DNA of 64,000 nucleotides from CAYUVH01 sp964448135 (GTDB lineage Bacteria > Verrucomicrobiota > Verrucomicrobiia > Limisphaerales > UBA8199), in NCBI GenBank assembly GCA_964448135.1, contig CAYUVH010000039.1, forward strand, positions 186,001 to 250,000, read 5' to 3'. The notes under the pieces are model-generated. The model had not been told where the DNA came from and did no database searches. It saw only the letters and a program-made list of their open reading frames with translations. Both the position numbers and the translations under genes were made by a program. This document shows positions 16,088-23,964 of this stretch, in pieces. Within the stretch, counting starts at the first letter, position 1, and the number at the start of each line of letters is the position of its first letter.

Positions 16088-17793
16088 ATGACGCGCATAT
16101 TGGAACCGTCCCCCGCCGGAAGCAATCCCTCACCAACTTCTCTCGTCTCTTTCCTAATCCTAATCCTGATCGTAATCCTAATCCACCTCCCCTCTCCCCA
16201 TCGATTTGCCCCGGCCCCATTCTCAGCACCCACTCCCTCGTCATCGGACAGATTCGTTAAGGGCGCCGGCACCCGCACGTTAAGCCGCGTGATCATGGAG
16301 ACTTGCACCGATTTGCCATCCGGCGAAATCACCGGCGTCACGTCTATAGTCGGTCCAACGGAATATTTTTCACCCGAGAGCGTCGGAATCACATCCACCG
16401 CCGCCAGTTGCGCCTGACGCCCGCTGACAACGAGCACCGAAGGATTGCTCAAAATATCCGCACCAGTGGCTTCATCCAGTTTCTGAATCAATGCCGCCAT
16501 TTCCTCGCGCGGCATTTTGTGCGGGCTTCCTGCAATCTCACCATCCGCCTTATAATCCCCCAAACCCAGCGCGTCCACCGCCTCGTCAGCGCATGTGAAA
16601 AGTTTCACTTTGATGTACACTTGTCGTGACTGATTTCCGGTGTCCGGCTCACCCGTCGGTGAAAGCCGGTCGAAGCTCGACAACGCAAACGTTCGCTTGC
16701 CCTCGGAAGTCTTCCACCCTCCCGTGATCAAACCTTCGTCCCACCCCGTGGTCGTCACTGTCGTGGCCACGTAGGACATTACTGGAGGCACGTTTGAGGC
16801 CCATGCCAGGTAAGCCGACTCCATGCGTCCCTCCCTGGCCTGAACTACTTCGACTGTCCGGCGCAAACGCGCGACCTCACCTCGCAGCCGCAACATCTCC
16901 GGCGAAGGCTGTTCCGGCTGGGCCCGCGCGACCTTTGCGGGCTCTTGCGCCGCCACCACCGCGGACTGCCTGGCCAGCTCGGGCATTGGCTGTCGCGTCC
17001 GCAGCGAATCATTCTCCCGCCGCAATCGCATCGCCTCGGTCGTTTGAAACGCGCCTATTCCGGCGAGCACGACGACCGCCGCCACCGCCACTGCCTTTTG
17101 TGTCGTAGTCATAACCAAACCCACTGCTGAGGCCGGGACCAGTGCCGCCCCTGCCGTCGCTGTTGCTGATACCGAAAGCGCCAGTCCTGCCGGCGCTGCG
17201 CTTGCTGCGTCCGCGGCCAACCAGGCCGCCAAAGCTGCGGCTGTGACCGGCGCCCCGCGCCGCTCCAGCAACAATCGCAACTGCTCCAGCGCCCGCCCCA
17301 CCCGCATTCGCGCCGCATCTTCGCTGATGGCAAACGCCGCGCCCACTTCCTTGAATCCCTTGCCTTGAAAAAATCTCAGAAGCACGGCGTCGCGGTCTTC
17401 CGCGGTCAGTTCCTCCAGCGCGCCATCGAGCGCGGCAACCAGTTCACGATTTACTCCACTGGATTCTGATCCTGTGAGTTGCTCTTGCACGGACACCGCC
17501 ATCCCTTCGCGCTGCTGCCGCCGGCGATTTCCGCGCAGCATCGTGGCTGCGTGAAACCGCGTCGCAGTAAAAAGCCAGCCAATGATTAAAATGTGTCCCC
17601 TCAGCGAAGACGCCTTCCGGGCCAGGTCCAGGAACACCATCTGACAAATATCCCGCGCCAATTCCGCGTCTCCGCCTGTCTGGCGCAACGCCGATCCATA
17701 AACCGGCGGCAGATGTCGCTCCACCAGTTCCGTGAATGCATCCTCGGAACCATTCTGTGCAAACTCCCTCAGCAACTCAGCGTCGTCCTTCAT
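16084..17793 (-). CDS. ECF-type sigma factor fused to a membrane helix and secretin-like domain
   Basis: The 569-residue protein starts with sigma region 2 (about 15-95, AFTELVERHLPPVYGSAL...DICQMVFLDLA) and region 4 (about 125-180, LTAEDRDAVLLRFF..KGFKEVGAAFAISEDAARMRV). After an Ala-rich linker comes a hydrophobic helix (about 233-250), a coiled-coil-like stretch, and a domain with LSNPSVLVVSGRQAQLAAVDVIPTLSG and later TIDVTPVISPDGKSVQVSM. That pattern recalls the conserved part of type II/III secretins. Such fusions are, as I recall, common in Verrucomicrobia and not well understood. Presumably the membrane part controls release or activity of the sigma domain. The last 55 residues are low-complexity and include a hexamer repeat. 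Confidence 0.82.
   Translation of the reverse strand: MKDDAELLREFAQNGSEDAFTELVERHLPPVYGSALRQTGGDAELARDICQMVFLDLARKASSLRGHILIIGWLFTATRFHAATMLRGNRRRQQREGMAVSVQEQLTGSESSGVNRELVAALDGALEELTAEDRDAVLLRFFQGKGFKEVGAAFAISEDAARMRVGRALEQLRLLLERRGAPVTAAALAAWLAADAASAAPAGLALSVSATATAGAALVPASAVGLVMTTTQKAVAVAAVVVLAGIGAFQTTEAMRLRRENDSLRTRQPMPELARQSAVVAAQEPAKVARAQPEQPSPEMLRLRGEVARLRRTVEVVQAREGRMESAYLAWASNVPPVMSYVATTVTTTGWDEGLITGGWKTSEGKRTFALSSFDRLSPTGEPDTGNQSRQVYIKVKLFTCADEAVDALGLGDYKADGEIAGSPHKMPREEMAALIQKLDEATGADILSNPSVLVVSGRQAQLAAVDVIPTLSGEKYSVGPTIDVTPVISPDGKSVQVSMITRLNVRVPAPLTNLSDDEGVGAENGAGANRWGEGRWIRITIRIRIRKETREVGEGLLPAGDGSNMRVI
16152..16184. repeat. Hexanucleotide array (TCCTAA type) inside the sigma-fusion gene
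   Basis: Five 6-base units, TCCTAA, TCCTAA, TCCTGA, TCGTAA, TCCTAA, followed by TCC. On the coding strand it reads as alternating Ile/Arg near the C-terminus, after the secretin-like domain has ended. It is probably non-functional protein sequence read through a repeat. Confidence 0.8.
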
Positions 17794-17969
17794 ACTTGCT
17801 CATTTCCCTTATACCGCCGCCGATTCGAAAACCGAACAGATTTTCTTCGCTCCCCGCCTTGCGAAAATTCCCTCGTCCCTGGTGTCGCTTGCGTCCCTTG
17901 AGTCCCTCGGCTCCCAACGCCAGCTTTCACCTTATGGACTTCGCGAGCCATGCTTTGTATAACTACCGT

Positions 17970-18902
17970 ATGACGCGCGCTTGGATCTGGCTCCTTTTGG
18001 CCCTGTTGCTTGCAAGTTCCCGCCCTGTTGTTGCCCAGGACAGTCTCCCCAAAACCGACGGCCCACGCCTCATCATCCGCACCGACGACATCGGCTTCTG
18101 CCACGGCGCGAACATGGCGTTCAAGCGCATCGCCGAAAAAGGGATGGTTTCGTCGGTCTCGGTGATCGTGAATGGGCCGTGGTTCGAGGAAGCCGTGGAA
18201 ATCCTCAAGCAACATCCGGAAGTGAGTGTAGGCATCCACCTGGCGCTCAACTCGGAATGGAGGGAATACAAGTGGGGCCCGGTCGCGCCCTACGACCAGG
18301 TTTCGAGCCTCGTGGATCCGTTCGGCAAATTTTATGGCACACGGAAGGATTTCTTTTCCCATCGTCCCAAAATCAGCGAAGTCGCGCTGGAATTGCGCGC
18401 GCAAATCGAACTGGCGAAGCAGAAGGGCTTGCATGTGACGTACATCGACAACCACATGGGCACGGCCATTTCGACACTCGAATTTCAGGAAGAGATGGAG
18501 AAGCTCGCGAAGGAATATCACATCGGCATTTCGCGCTATTTCGGCGAGCAGGACGTCCCGCTGGTTTACGACACGCCCATCGACGAAAAACTGACCCGCG
18601 CCCTGAAGAACCTCGGCACGGTCACAAACTCAGCGGTCTACCTGCTGGTGTGCCACGTGGGAACAGACGATGCGGAAATGCAGGCGATGACGGATCACAA
18701 TCTTACCGGACCGAAGAACATGTCCAAGCACCGACAGGCCGAGGCGGACGTGCTTTGCAGTCCCGAATACAAGGCGGCGCTACAGTCGCGCGGCATCAAG
18801 CTCGTGGGTTACAAGGACCTGCTTGGCCAGGAAATGAAACGGCCGTTCGTATCCGAAAAATACGAGGAAGTGGTGGCGAAGGCGCTGGGGAAAGCGCCTT
18901 AA
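17970..18902 (+). CDS. YdjC/ChbG-family carbohydrate deacetylase-like protein, secreted
   Basis: The protein is about 310 residues. Starting at the ATG at 17970 gives a clear signal peptide (MTRAWIWLLLALLLASSRPVVAQ); the longer upstream frame has none. The domain shows LIIRTDDIGFCHGANMAF with the metal-binding DD, HPEVSVGIHLALNSEW, and YIDNHMG. The family removes N-acetyl groups from small sugars such as diacetylchitobiose using a divalent metal. Signal-bearing versions probably act on periplasmic oligosaccharides; the substrate is not evident. The 3' end overlaps the convergent aldehyde dehydrogenase-like gene by four bases. Confidence 0.82.
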   Translation: MTRAWIWLLLALLLASSRPVVAQDSLPKTDGPRLIIRTDDIGFCHGANMAFKRIAEKGMVSSVSVIVNGPWFEEAVEILKQHPEVSVGIHLALNSEWREYKWGPVAPYDQVSSLVDPFGKFYGTRKDFFSHRPKISEVALELRAQIELAKQKGLHVTYIDNHMGTAISTLEFQEEMEKLAKEYHIGISRYFGEQDVPLVYDTPIDEKLTRALKNLGTVTNSAVYLLVCHVGTDDAEMQAMTDHNLTGPKNMSKHRQAEADVLCSPEYKAALQSRGIKLVGYKDLLGQEMKRPFVSEKYEEVVAKALGKAP

Positions 18903-19780
18903 AGCCCAATCGGGTGCCAGGCGGTCTTGTATTCAACCGAGTCGAGTATCCAGTAAGGATCTTCTCCCCTGGCAGTAGCCCACTCTTCTTCAGTCAACGC
19001 GTGATTCGCGTAGCGCTTGAGATTGATCGCGGAGCCTGCCTGCAACTTCGTCGCGGTATCGGCTGAGCCAACTCCATCCACGACTGCGTTCACGTCCATG
19101 TGACTCGCGATGTGGCTGAAGAGATCGGCGCGCTTCCCGGTTAGCAGATTGATTACCCCTCCCGGCAAATCGCTCGTCGCCAGAATCTCCGCGAACGTGG
19201 CGGCGGGCAGCGGAAACTTATCCGAGGAAACCACGACCGCCGCGTTGCCGCTCAGAATCACCGGCGCTACCAGCGACACGAGCGGCAGCAATGCCGGCGC
19301 GTCCGGTGCAACCACGACGACCACACCGGTCGGTTCGGGTGTGGTAAAATCGAAATGCGACGAAGCGACCGGGTTCACGCTACCAAACACCTGTGTATAT
19401 TTGTCGGTCCAACCGGCGTAATAAACCAGCCGGTCGATGCTCATATCAACTTCGCGGCGCGCAGATTCTTCCGGTTCCCCCGTGGAACGCGCAACTTCTT
19501 GCACCAGTTCCGCTGAACGCATTTGCAGCATCTCCGCCGCGCGATACAGAATCTGTCCGCGCAGATACGCCGTCTTCTTCGCCCAGCCATTGAAAGCCGG
19601 ACGCGCGGCCGAAATCGCGTCGCGCAAATCTTTGCGCGTCGCGTAGCAAACATTCTCGAGGTGCGCGCCGGAGGCAGACACCGCAGATACAGTACGCCCA
19701 CCCTCGCTGCGGACGAAGGCGCCACCGATATACAGTTTGTAGGTCTTGCGAACGTCGAGGCGATTGTTCATGGCTGACAT
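18899..19780 (-). CDS. Truncated aldehyde dehydrogenase-like protein without catalytic domain
   Basis: The 293-residue protein keeps the N-terminal NAD-binding half of the ALDH fold (YIGGAFVRSEGGRTV...YAGWTDKYTQVFGSVNPV, then GVVVVVAP, SGNAAVVV, DLPGGVINLLTG). It stops before the catalytic domain, so the nucleophilic cysteine and the general-base glutamate are absent. The WNFP motif has become PDAP and the KP.E motif VSSDK. The tail ...YKTAWHPIGL is intact, so this is not a frameshifted enzyme. It lies in the same block as a full ALDH gene and deoC, and together the two ALDHs have the parts of an ALDH16-type protein. A structural or regulatory partner role is likely. Confidence 0.78.
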   Translation of the reverse strand: MSAMNNRLDVRKTYKLYIGGAFVRSEGGRTVSAVSASGAHLENVCYATRKDLRDAISAARPAFNGWAKKTAYLRGQILYRAAEMLQMRSAELVQEVARSTGEPEESARREVDMSIDRLVYYAGWTDKYTQVFGSVNPVASSHFDFTTPEPTGVVVVVAPDAPALLPLVSLVAPVILSGNAAVVVSSDKFPLPAATFAEILATSDLPGGVINLLTGKRADLFSHIASHMDVNAVVDGVGSADTATKLQAGSAINLKRYANHALTEEEWATARGEDPYWILDSVEYKTAWHPIGL

Positions 19781-19834
19781 GGGATTGAATCAGATTGTAG
19801 TTGGAAATTTATTAAGCGCTCGTTTCAGTGACTA

Positions 19835-21118
19835 TCATGGCACCGGAGTGATCGAGTAATATTGTGGGGCGGCCGTCAAATCGAGCGTGGCTTTGCCATC
19901 GCCGTATTTGCCCACGGACTTTTTACCCTGGCTGTCCACGATCGAAATGACATGCCCCGGCTTGGGAGCGGGCGCCGGAATCTGAAGCGAGTGCGGCTCG
20001 CCCAAAGTCCAGGCAACCAGCTTGCGCCCGTTCTTGCTGCTGAAAAGAAGCGCAAAATCCTTCTCGCTCGCCAGCGGAACCCGTTCGAGAAAAGTGTAAC
20101 CCGCGAGTTCGTGCGTTAGCGTCTTGATGGCGGCGTAAGCCGGCTTGGGTTCCAGGTCAGATTGCGCGACGCCGAAATTGTGTTCGTTTTCATTGGGGTC
20201 CGGGCCGTCGTTCTTCCAGTCGTACCAAATGGAGAGCGGGATGCCGGCGGAGAGATTCGCGAGTTGCTGCCGCGCGGCGTAGGCCGCCTGCGTGTCCAGC
20301 GAGACGCCATTCACGTGCGTGGAGTAACCCCATTCTCCGCTGAGAATCGGCAGATTGGCTTTTTCCGGCGAGAGCGCGTGACGCTCGATCATCGCGCGCA
20401 ATCGACGGTAATCAGGCAACGCGGTTTCGGGCGGCGTGGTGGCGGACCGATAAGGATGAACACTCACGCCGTCAAGGTTCGTCAGGATGCCCGAGCTTAG
20501 AAACTTTTCCAGGAACTCCCAGGGGAAAGCCGCTGAAGCTGGCCCGACGATGGTTGCGTTTGGAACCGCTTTACGGATGGCCTGGCTGGTCGCGAGCGCC
20601 AGCGCGGTGTATTGCTGCGCGTCCGGTTTCGGCGCCCAAAAACCGCCGTTGGGCTCATTCCAGATTTCCCAAATGACCCGCTCGTTCTGGTAATGCTTTG
20701 CCGCCGCGGCAGCCCAGCGGGCAAAGGCCGCGATGCTTTCGGGATGCTGTGGCGAAGCCGTGGCGCCCTGCGGTGCGCCGGTGATGGGATTGGCGGCGGT
20801 GACTGGTTTTTCGTAAATGGGATTGGAGTAGTCAAGAATCAGGATCGCGCCGATGTTCCGTTTAGCGAGGTTGCGCAGCAATTCATCATACGCGGCCCAT
20901 TTGTATTCACCGGCTTTCGGCTCGGTCACCTCCCAATGAAAATCCATCCGCACAAACCGAAATCCCGCCGCGGCGATCAGATCTAGGTCGCGTTCCTGCC
21001 CGGTGACAAAATGAATATTGACGCCGACCCCATCGGGAACGACGGGCTTGGGTATGTTGGACGCCCAGGCAACCACCGGCATTACGCACACTAGAAGCAA
21101 AATTTGTAGTCTCAACAT
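19835..21118 (-). CDS. Secreted glycoside hydrolase-like protein (clan GH-A TIM barrel)
   Basis: The 427-residue protein has a signal peptide (about 1-19). The GH-A pattern is clear: GFRFVRMDFHWEVTEP early in the barrel, the acid/base glutamate in VIWEIWNEPNGGFW, and a second glutamate in LPILSGEWGYST as candidate nucleophile. It resembles GH39/GH5-type enzymes; the family and substrate cannot be fixed by eye. It lies between the two aldehyde dehydrogenase genes on the same strand with short gaps, so it is probably co-transcribed, although a glycosidase has no obvious link to acetaldehyde oxidation. Confidence 0.75.
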   Translation of the reverse strand: MLRLQILLLVCVMPVVAWASNIPKPVVPDGVGVNIHFVTGQERDLDLIAAAGFRFVRMDFHWEVTEPKAGEYKWAAYDELLRNLAKRNIGAILILDYSNPIYEKPVTAANPITGAPQGATASPQHPESIAAFARWAAAAAKHYQNERVIWEIWNEPNGGFWAPKPDAQQYTALALATSQAIRKAVPNATIVGPASAAFPWEFLEKFLSSGILTNLDGVSVHPYRSATTPPETALPDYRRLRAMIERHALSPEKANLPILSGEWGYSTHVNGVSLDTQAAYAARQQLANLSAGIPLSIWYDWKNDGPDPNENEHNFGVAQSDLEPKPAYAAIKTLTHELAGYTFLERVPLASEKDFALLFSSKNGRKLVAWTLGEPHSLQIPAPAPKPGHVISIVDSQGKKSVGKYGDGKATLDLTAAPQYYSITPVP

Positions 21119-21153
21119 AAAATGCAGTCCGCGGTGCCCTCGCTTCGCTCAAG

Positions 21154-22716
21154 TCAGCTCAACTTGAGGTACGCCCCCAGCCCCTGCAACCCGCCTTCGC
21201 GGCCAAAACCACTTTCCTTGTAACCGCCGAACGGGCTCGTCGGGTCGAACTTGTTATAGGTATTCGCCCAAATCACGCCGGCACGGAGATTGTTCACCAT
21301 CTTGAAGATCTTGCTGCCCTTGTCGGTCCACACGCCCGCGCTCAGGCCGTAGGGAATGTTGTTGGCGCGCTCGACCGCTTCCTCCGGCGTGCGGAAAGTC
21401 ATCACGCTCAGCACCGGGCCGAAGATTTCCTCCTGCGCCACGCGATTGGCGGTCGTGACGCCGGTGAGAAACGTCGGCGGAAACCAATAGCCCTTCGACG
21501 GCAGCGGGCAACTCGACTGCGTCACTTCCGCGCCTTCGTCCACGCCGCTCTGCACGAGCTGTTTGATCTTGTCGAGTTGCGCGCGCGAGTTGATCGCGCC
21601 GATATCCGTGTTCTTGTCCAGCGGATTGCCAACGCGCAGAGTCTGAATCCGATCGCGCAGCTTCTTGATGACCGTCGGATAAATCCCCTCCTGCACGAAC
21701 AACCGCGACCCGGCGCAACACACATGGCCCTGGTTGAAATAGATTCCCGCGATCACGCCTTCGATGGCCTGGTCAATTGGCGCGTCCTCAAACAAAATAT
21801 TCGCGGCCTTGCCGCCGAGTTCGAGGGTGAGTTTCTTCTTCGTGCCCGCCACCGCCTGGGCGATGCGCTTGCCGACCTCGGTGCTCCCGGTGAACGCGAG
21901 CTTGTCGACGTCTGAATGATTCACCAACGCCGCGCCGGTCTCGCCGGCGCCGGTGACAATATTGACCACACCGTCCGGCAATTCCGCCTCCTGAAAAATT
22001 CGGGCGAGTTGAATCGCCGTAAGCGAAGTCGTCTCTGCCGGCTTCAGGACGACGGTATTGCCGCACGCGAGCGCGGGCGCAATCTTCCACGCGGCCATAA
22101 GCAGCGGGAAATTCCACGGGATGATCTGTCCCGCCACGCCCAGCGGCGCCGGCGTCTTGCCCGGAAACGCGTACTTCAACTTGTCCGCCCAGCCTGCGTA
22201 GTAAAAGAAATGGGCGGCCACGAGCGGCAAATCCACATCTCGGCTTTCCTTGATGGTCTTGCCGCCATCCATCGTTTCGAGCACCGCGAGTTCACGGGAC
22301 TTCTCCTGGATGAGGCGGGCGATGCGATAGAGATATTTTGCTCGTTCGCGGCCCGGCATCTTGCCCCAGACATTTTCATAGGCGCGCCGGGCGGCCTTGA
22401 CCGCCTTGTCCACGTCGGATTCGCTGCCGAGCGCGATCTCCGATAGCTTGGCTTCCGTTGCAGGATTGATGGTCTCGAAATATTTGCCCGTGGATGGCGC
22501 GACGAATTTGCCGTCGATGAACAACTCATGCCGGGGCGGAAGTTTGATGTAATCGGAACTCTCCGGCGCGGGCGCGTATTCCCATTTGTTTCCGAAGTTC
22601 AACCGGCGGTCTTTCGCGGGCACGAACGGCCGGGCCGCGGCGGCGCGGGCAATGGGCAACGCGCGAGCCGCTTTCGCCGCGGCGCGCACTGGGGAATTCT
22701 TGGCTTTGGATTTCAT
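21154..22716 (-). CDS. Aldehyde dehydrogenase, full-length catalytic protein
   Basis: The 520-residue protein has a basic, Ala-rich N-terminal extension of about 40 residues before the core. Motifs are IIPWNFPLLMAAWKIAPALACGNTVVLKPAE, FTGSTEVGK, LELGGKAANILFEDA (general base) and FNQGHVCCAGSRLFVQE (catalytic Cys region), and the C-terminal PFGGYKESGFGREGG. It oxidises aldehydes to acids with NAD(P). It starts 29 bases after deoC, and DeoC releases acetaldehyde, so acetaldehyde is a reasonable substrate (inference). It is the probable partner of the truncated ALDH two genes downstream. Confidence 0.88.
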   Translation of the reverse strand: MKSKAKNSPVRAAAKAARALPIARAAAARPFVPAKDRRLNFGNKWEYAPAPESSDYIKLPPRHELFIDGKFVAPSTGKYFETINPATEAKLSEIALGSESDVDKAVKAARRAYENVWGKMPGRERAKYLYRIARLIQEKSRELAVLETMDGGKTIKESRDVDLPLVAAHFFYYAGWADKLKYAFPGKTPAPLGVAGQIIPWNFPLLMAAWKIAPALACGNTVVLKPAETTSLTAIQLARIFQEAELPDGVVNIVTGAGETGAALVNHSDVDKLAFTGSTEVGKRIAQAVAGTKKKLTLELGGKAANILFEDAPIDQAIEGVIAGIYFNQGHVCCAGSRLFVQEGIYPTVIKKLRDRIQTLRVGNPLDKNTDIGAINSRAQLDKIKQLVQSGVDEGAEVTQSSCPLPSKGYWFPPTFLTGVTTANRVAQEEIFGPVLSVMTFRTPEEAVERANNIPYGLSAGVWTDKGSKIFKMVNNLRAGVIWANTYNKFDPTSPFGGYKESGFGREGGLQGLGAYLKLS

Positions 22717-22745
22717 GGTCGGGTCAAAATCGAATCGTACAAGCT

Positions 22746-23726
22746 TCAGGGCAGGGAGAAATAATCGGCGCTCTGGTAATTGCCATCCACCAGCTTGGCG
22801 ACCTGCATCAGCACATCATTCAACAGCGTGCTCGCGCCGAAGCGGAACATGTCCGGCGTTAACCAGTCATCACCCAGGGTTTCGCGCACCATCACAAGAT
22901 AGGCGAGCGTCTGTTTGGAATTCTTGATGCCGCCCGCGGGCTTCATGCCGATGCGTATGCCGGTTTCGAAGTAGTAATCGCGAATGGCTTCCAGCATCAC
23001 CAGCGTGACCGGCAGCGTCGCCGCCGGCTGAACTTTCCCGGTGCTGGTCTTGATGAAATCCGCGCCCGCATCCATGGCGATGCGGCTGGCGAGGCGAACG
23101 TTGTCGTAAGTCACCAGTTCGCCCGTTTCCAAAATCACCTTCAGGTGCGCCTCACCGCAGGCCTCCTTGACGGCGGCGATTTCGTCGTAAACTTTTGCAA
23201 AATCACCGGAGAGGAATGCGTTGCGATCGATGACCATGTCAATCTCGTCCGCGCCGTCCCCAACCGCGCGCCGGGTCTCTTCCAGCTTGGTCCGCAACGG
23301 ATACTGGCCGCTCGGAAAGCCCGTCGCCACCGAAGCCACATGCACACCGCTGTCACCCACGAAAGCGCGGGCATAGCGTACCATGTTCGGATACACGCAC
23401 ACGGCCGCGCAGGACGGCACGTTATACTTCGCGTCGGCCGGCTGCAGCGCCTTGCGGCAGAGGTAAGCCACTTTCCCGGGGGTATCCTTCCCCTCAAGCG
23501 TGGTAAGGTCCATCATCGAGACCGCCATCTTGAGCCCGGCCAGCTTCGCGGAGGTTTTGATGCTGCGTTTCGTAAATGCCACCGCGCGTTCCTCCGCCAT
23601 CACCTGGTCCACGGTCGAGACGCTGGCCAGCCGCACCGCCGAACGCGGCGGAAGCAATGATGTCGTGCCGTTTGAACGCGGAGAGAGGTTCGTTCGGCCG
23701 GAGGTTCGCAGAGCCGGGGCTTTCAT
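22746..23726 (-). CDS. deoC: Deoxyribose-phosphate aldolase
   Basis: The protein is about 326 residues from the ATG at 23726; an alternative start at 23792 would add 22 poorly conserved residues. The Schiff-base lysine is in GADFIKTSTGKVQP and the second lysine in GMKPAGGIK; EIDMVIDRNAFLSGD is also typical. The enzyme cleaves 2-deoxyribose 5-phosphate to glyceraldehyde 3-phosphate and acetaldehyde in deoxynucleoside catabolism. The N-terminus is about 70 residues longer than in the short E. coli type. It is the first gene of the block that contains both aldehyde dehydrogenases. Confidence 0.92.
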   Translation of the reverse strand: MKAPALRTSGRTNLSPRSNGTTSLLPPRSAVRLASVSTVDQVMAEERAVAFTKRSIKTSAKLAGLKMAVSMMDLTTLEGKDTPGKVAYLCRKALQPADAKYNVPSCAAVCVYPNMVRYARAFVGDSGVHVASVATGFPSGQYPLRTKLEETRRAVGDGADEIDMVIDRNAFLSGDFAKVYDEIAAVKEACGEAHLKVILETGELVTYDNVRLASRIAMDAGADFIKTSTGKVQPAATLPVTLVMLEAIRDYYFETGIRIGMKPAGGIKNSKQTLAYLVMVRETLGDDWLTPDMFRFGASTLLNDVLMQVAKLVDGNYQSADYFSLP

Positions 23727-23964
23727 AAATGATGGCAAAATCTGCTCCGAAGGGCCTGGAAGGTCAATGAAGTTCGTGGCCGAAGCCGTCAAACCAGGTG
23801 GGACTTGGAGTGCATCTTTTCCAAGGTGGGGCGCGTCACTCCGTGCGCGTCATCCAACGACTTCGAGCATGCGAAGGGCTCAACGCAGCCGTGGCGCTCA
23901 CGGAGTGCGCTCCCTACCTCACAGGATACATTTTCTGCCGCTTCTCAATCGCAACTTGGTCCAA

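Noticed and set aside
18899..19780. Frameshifted pseudogene of an aldehyde dehydrogenase
   Set aside because: The frame ends with an ordered, family-like tail and the bases beyond it encode the convergent deacetylase, not the missing ALDH half; truncation looks ancestral.
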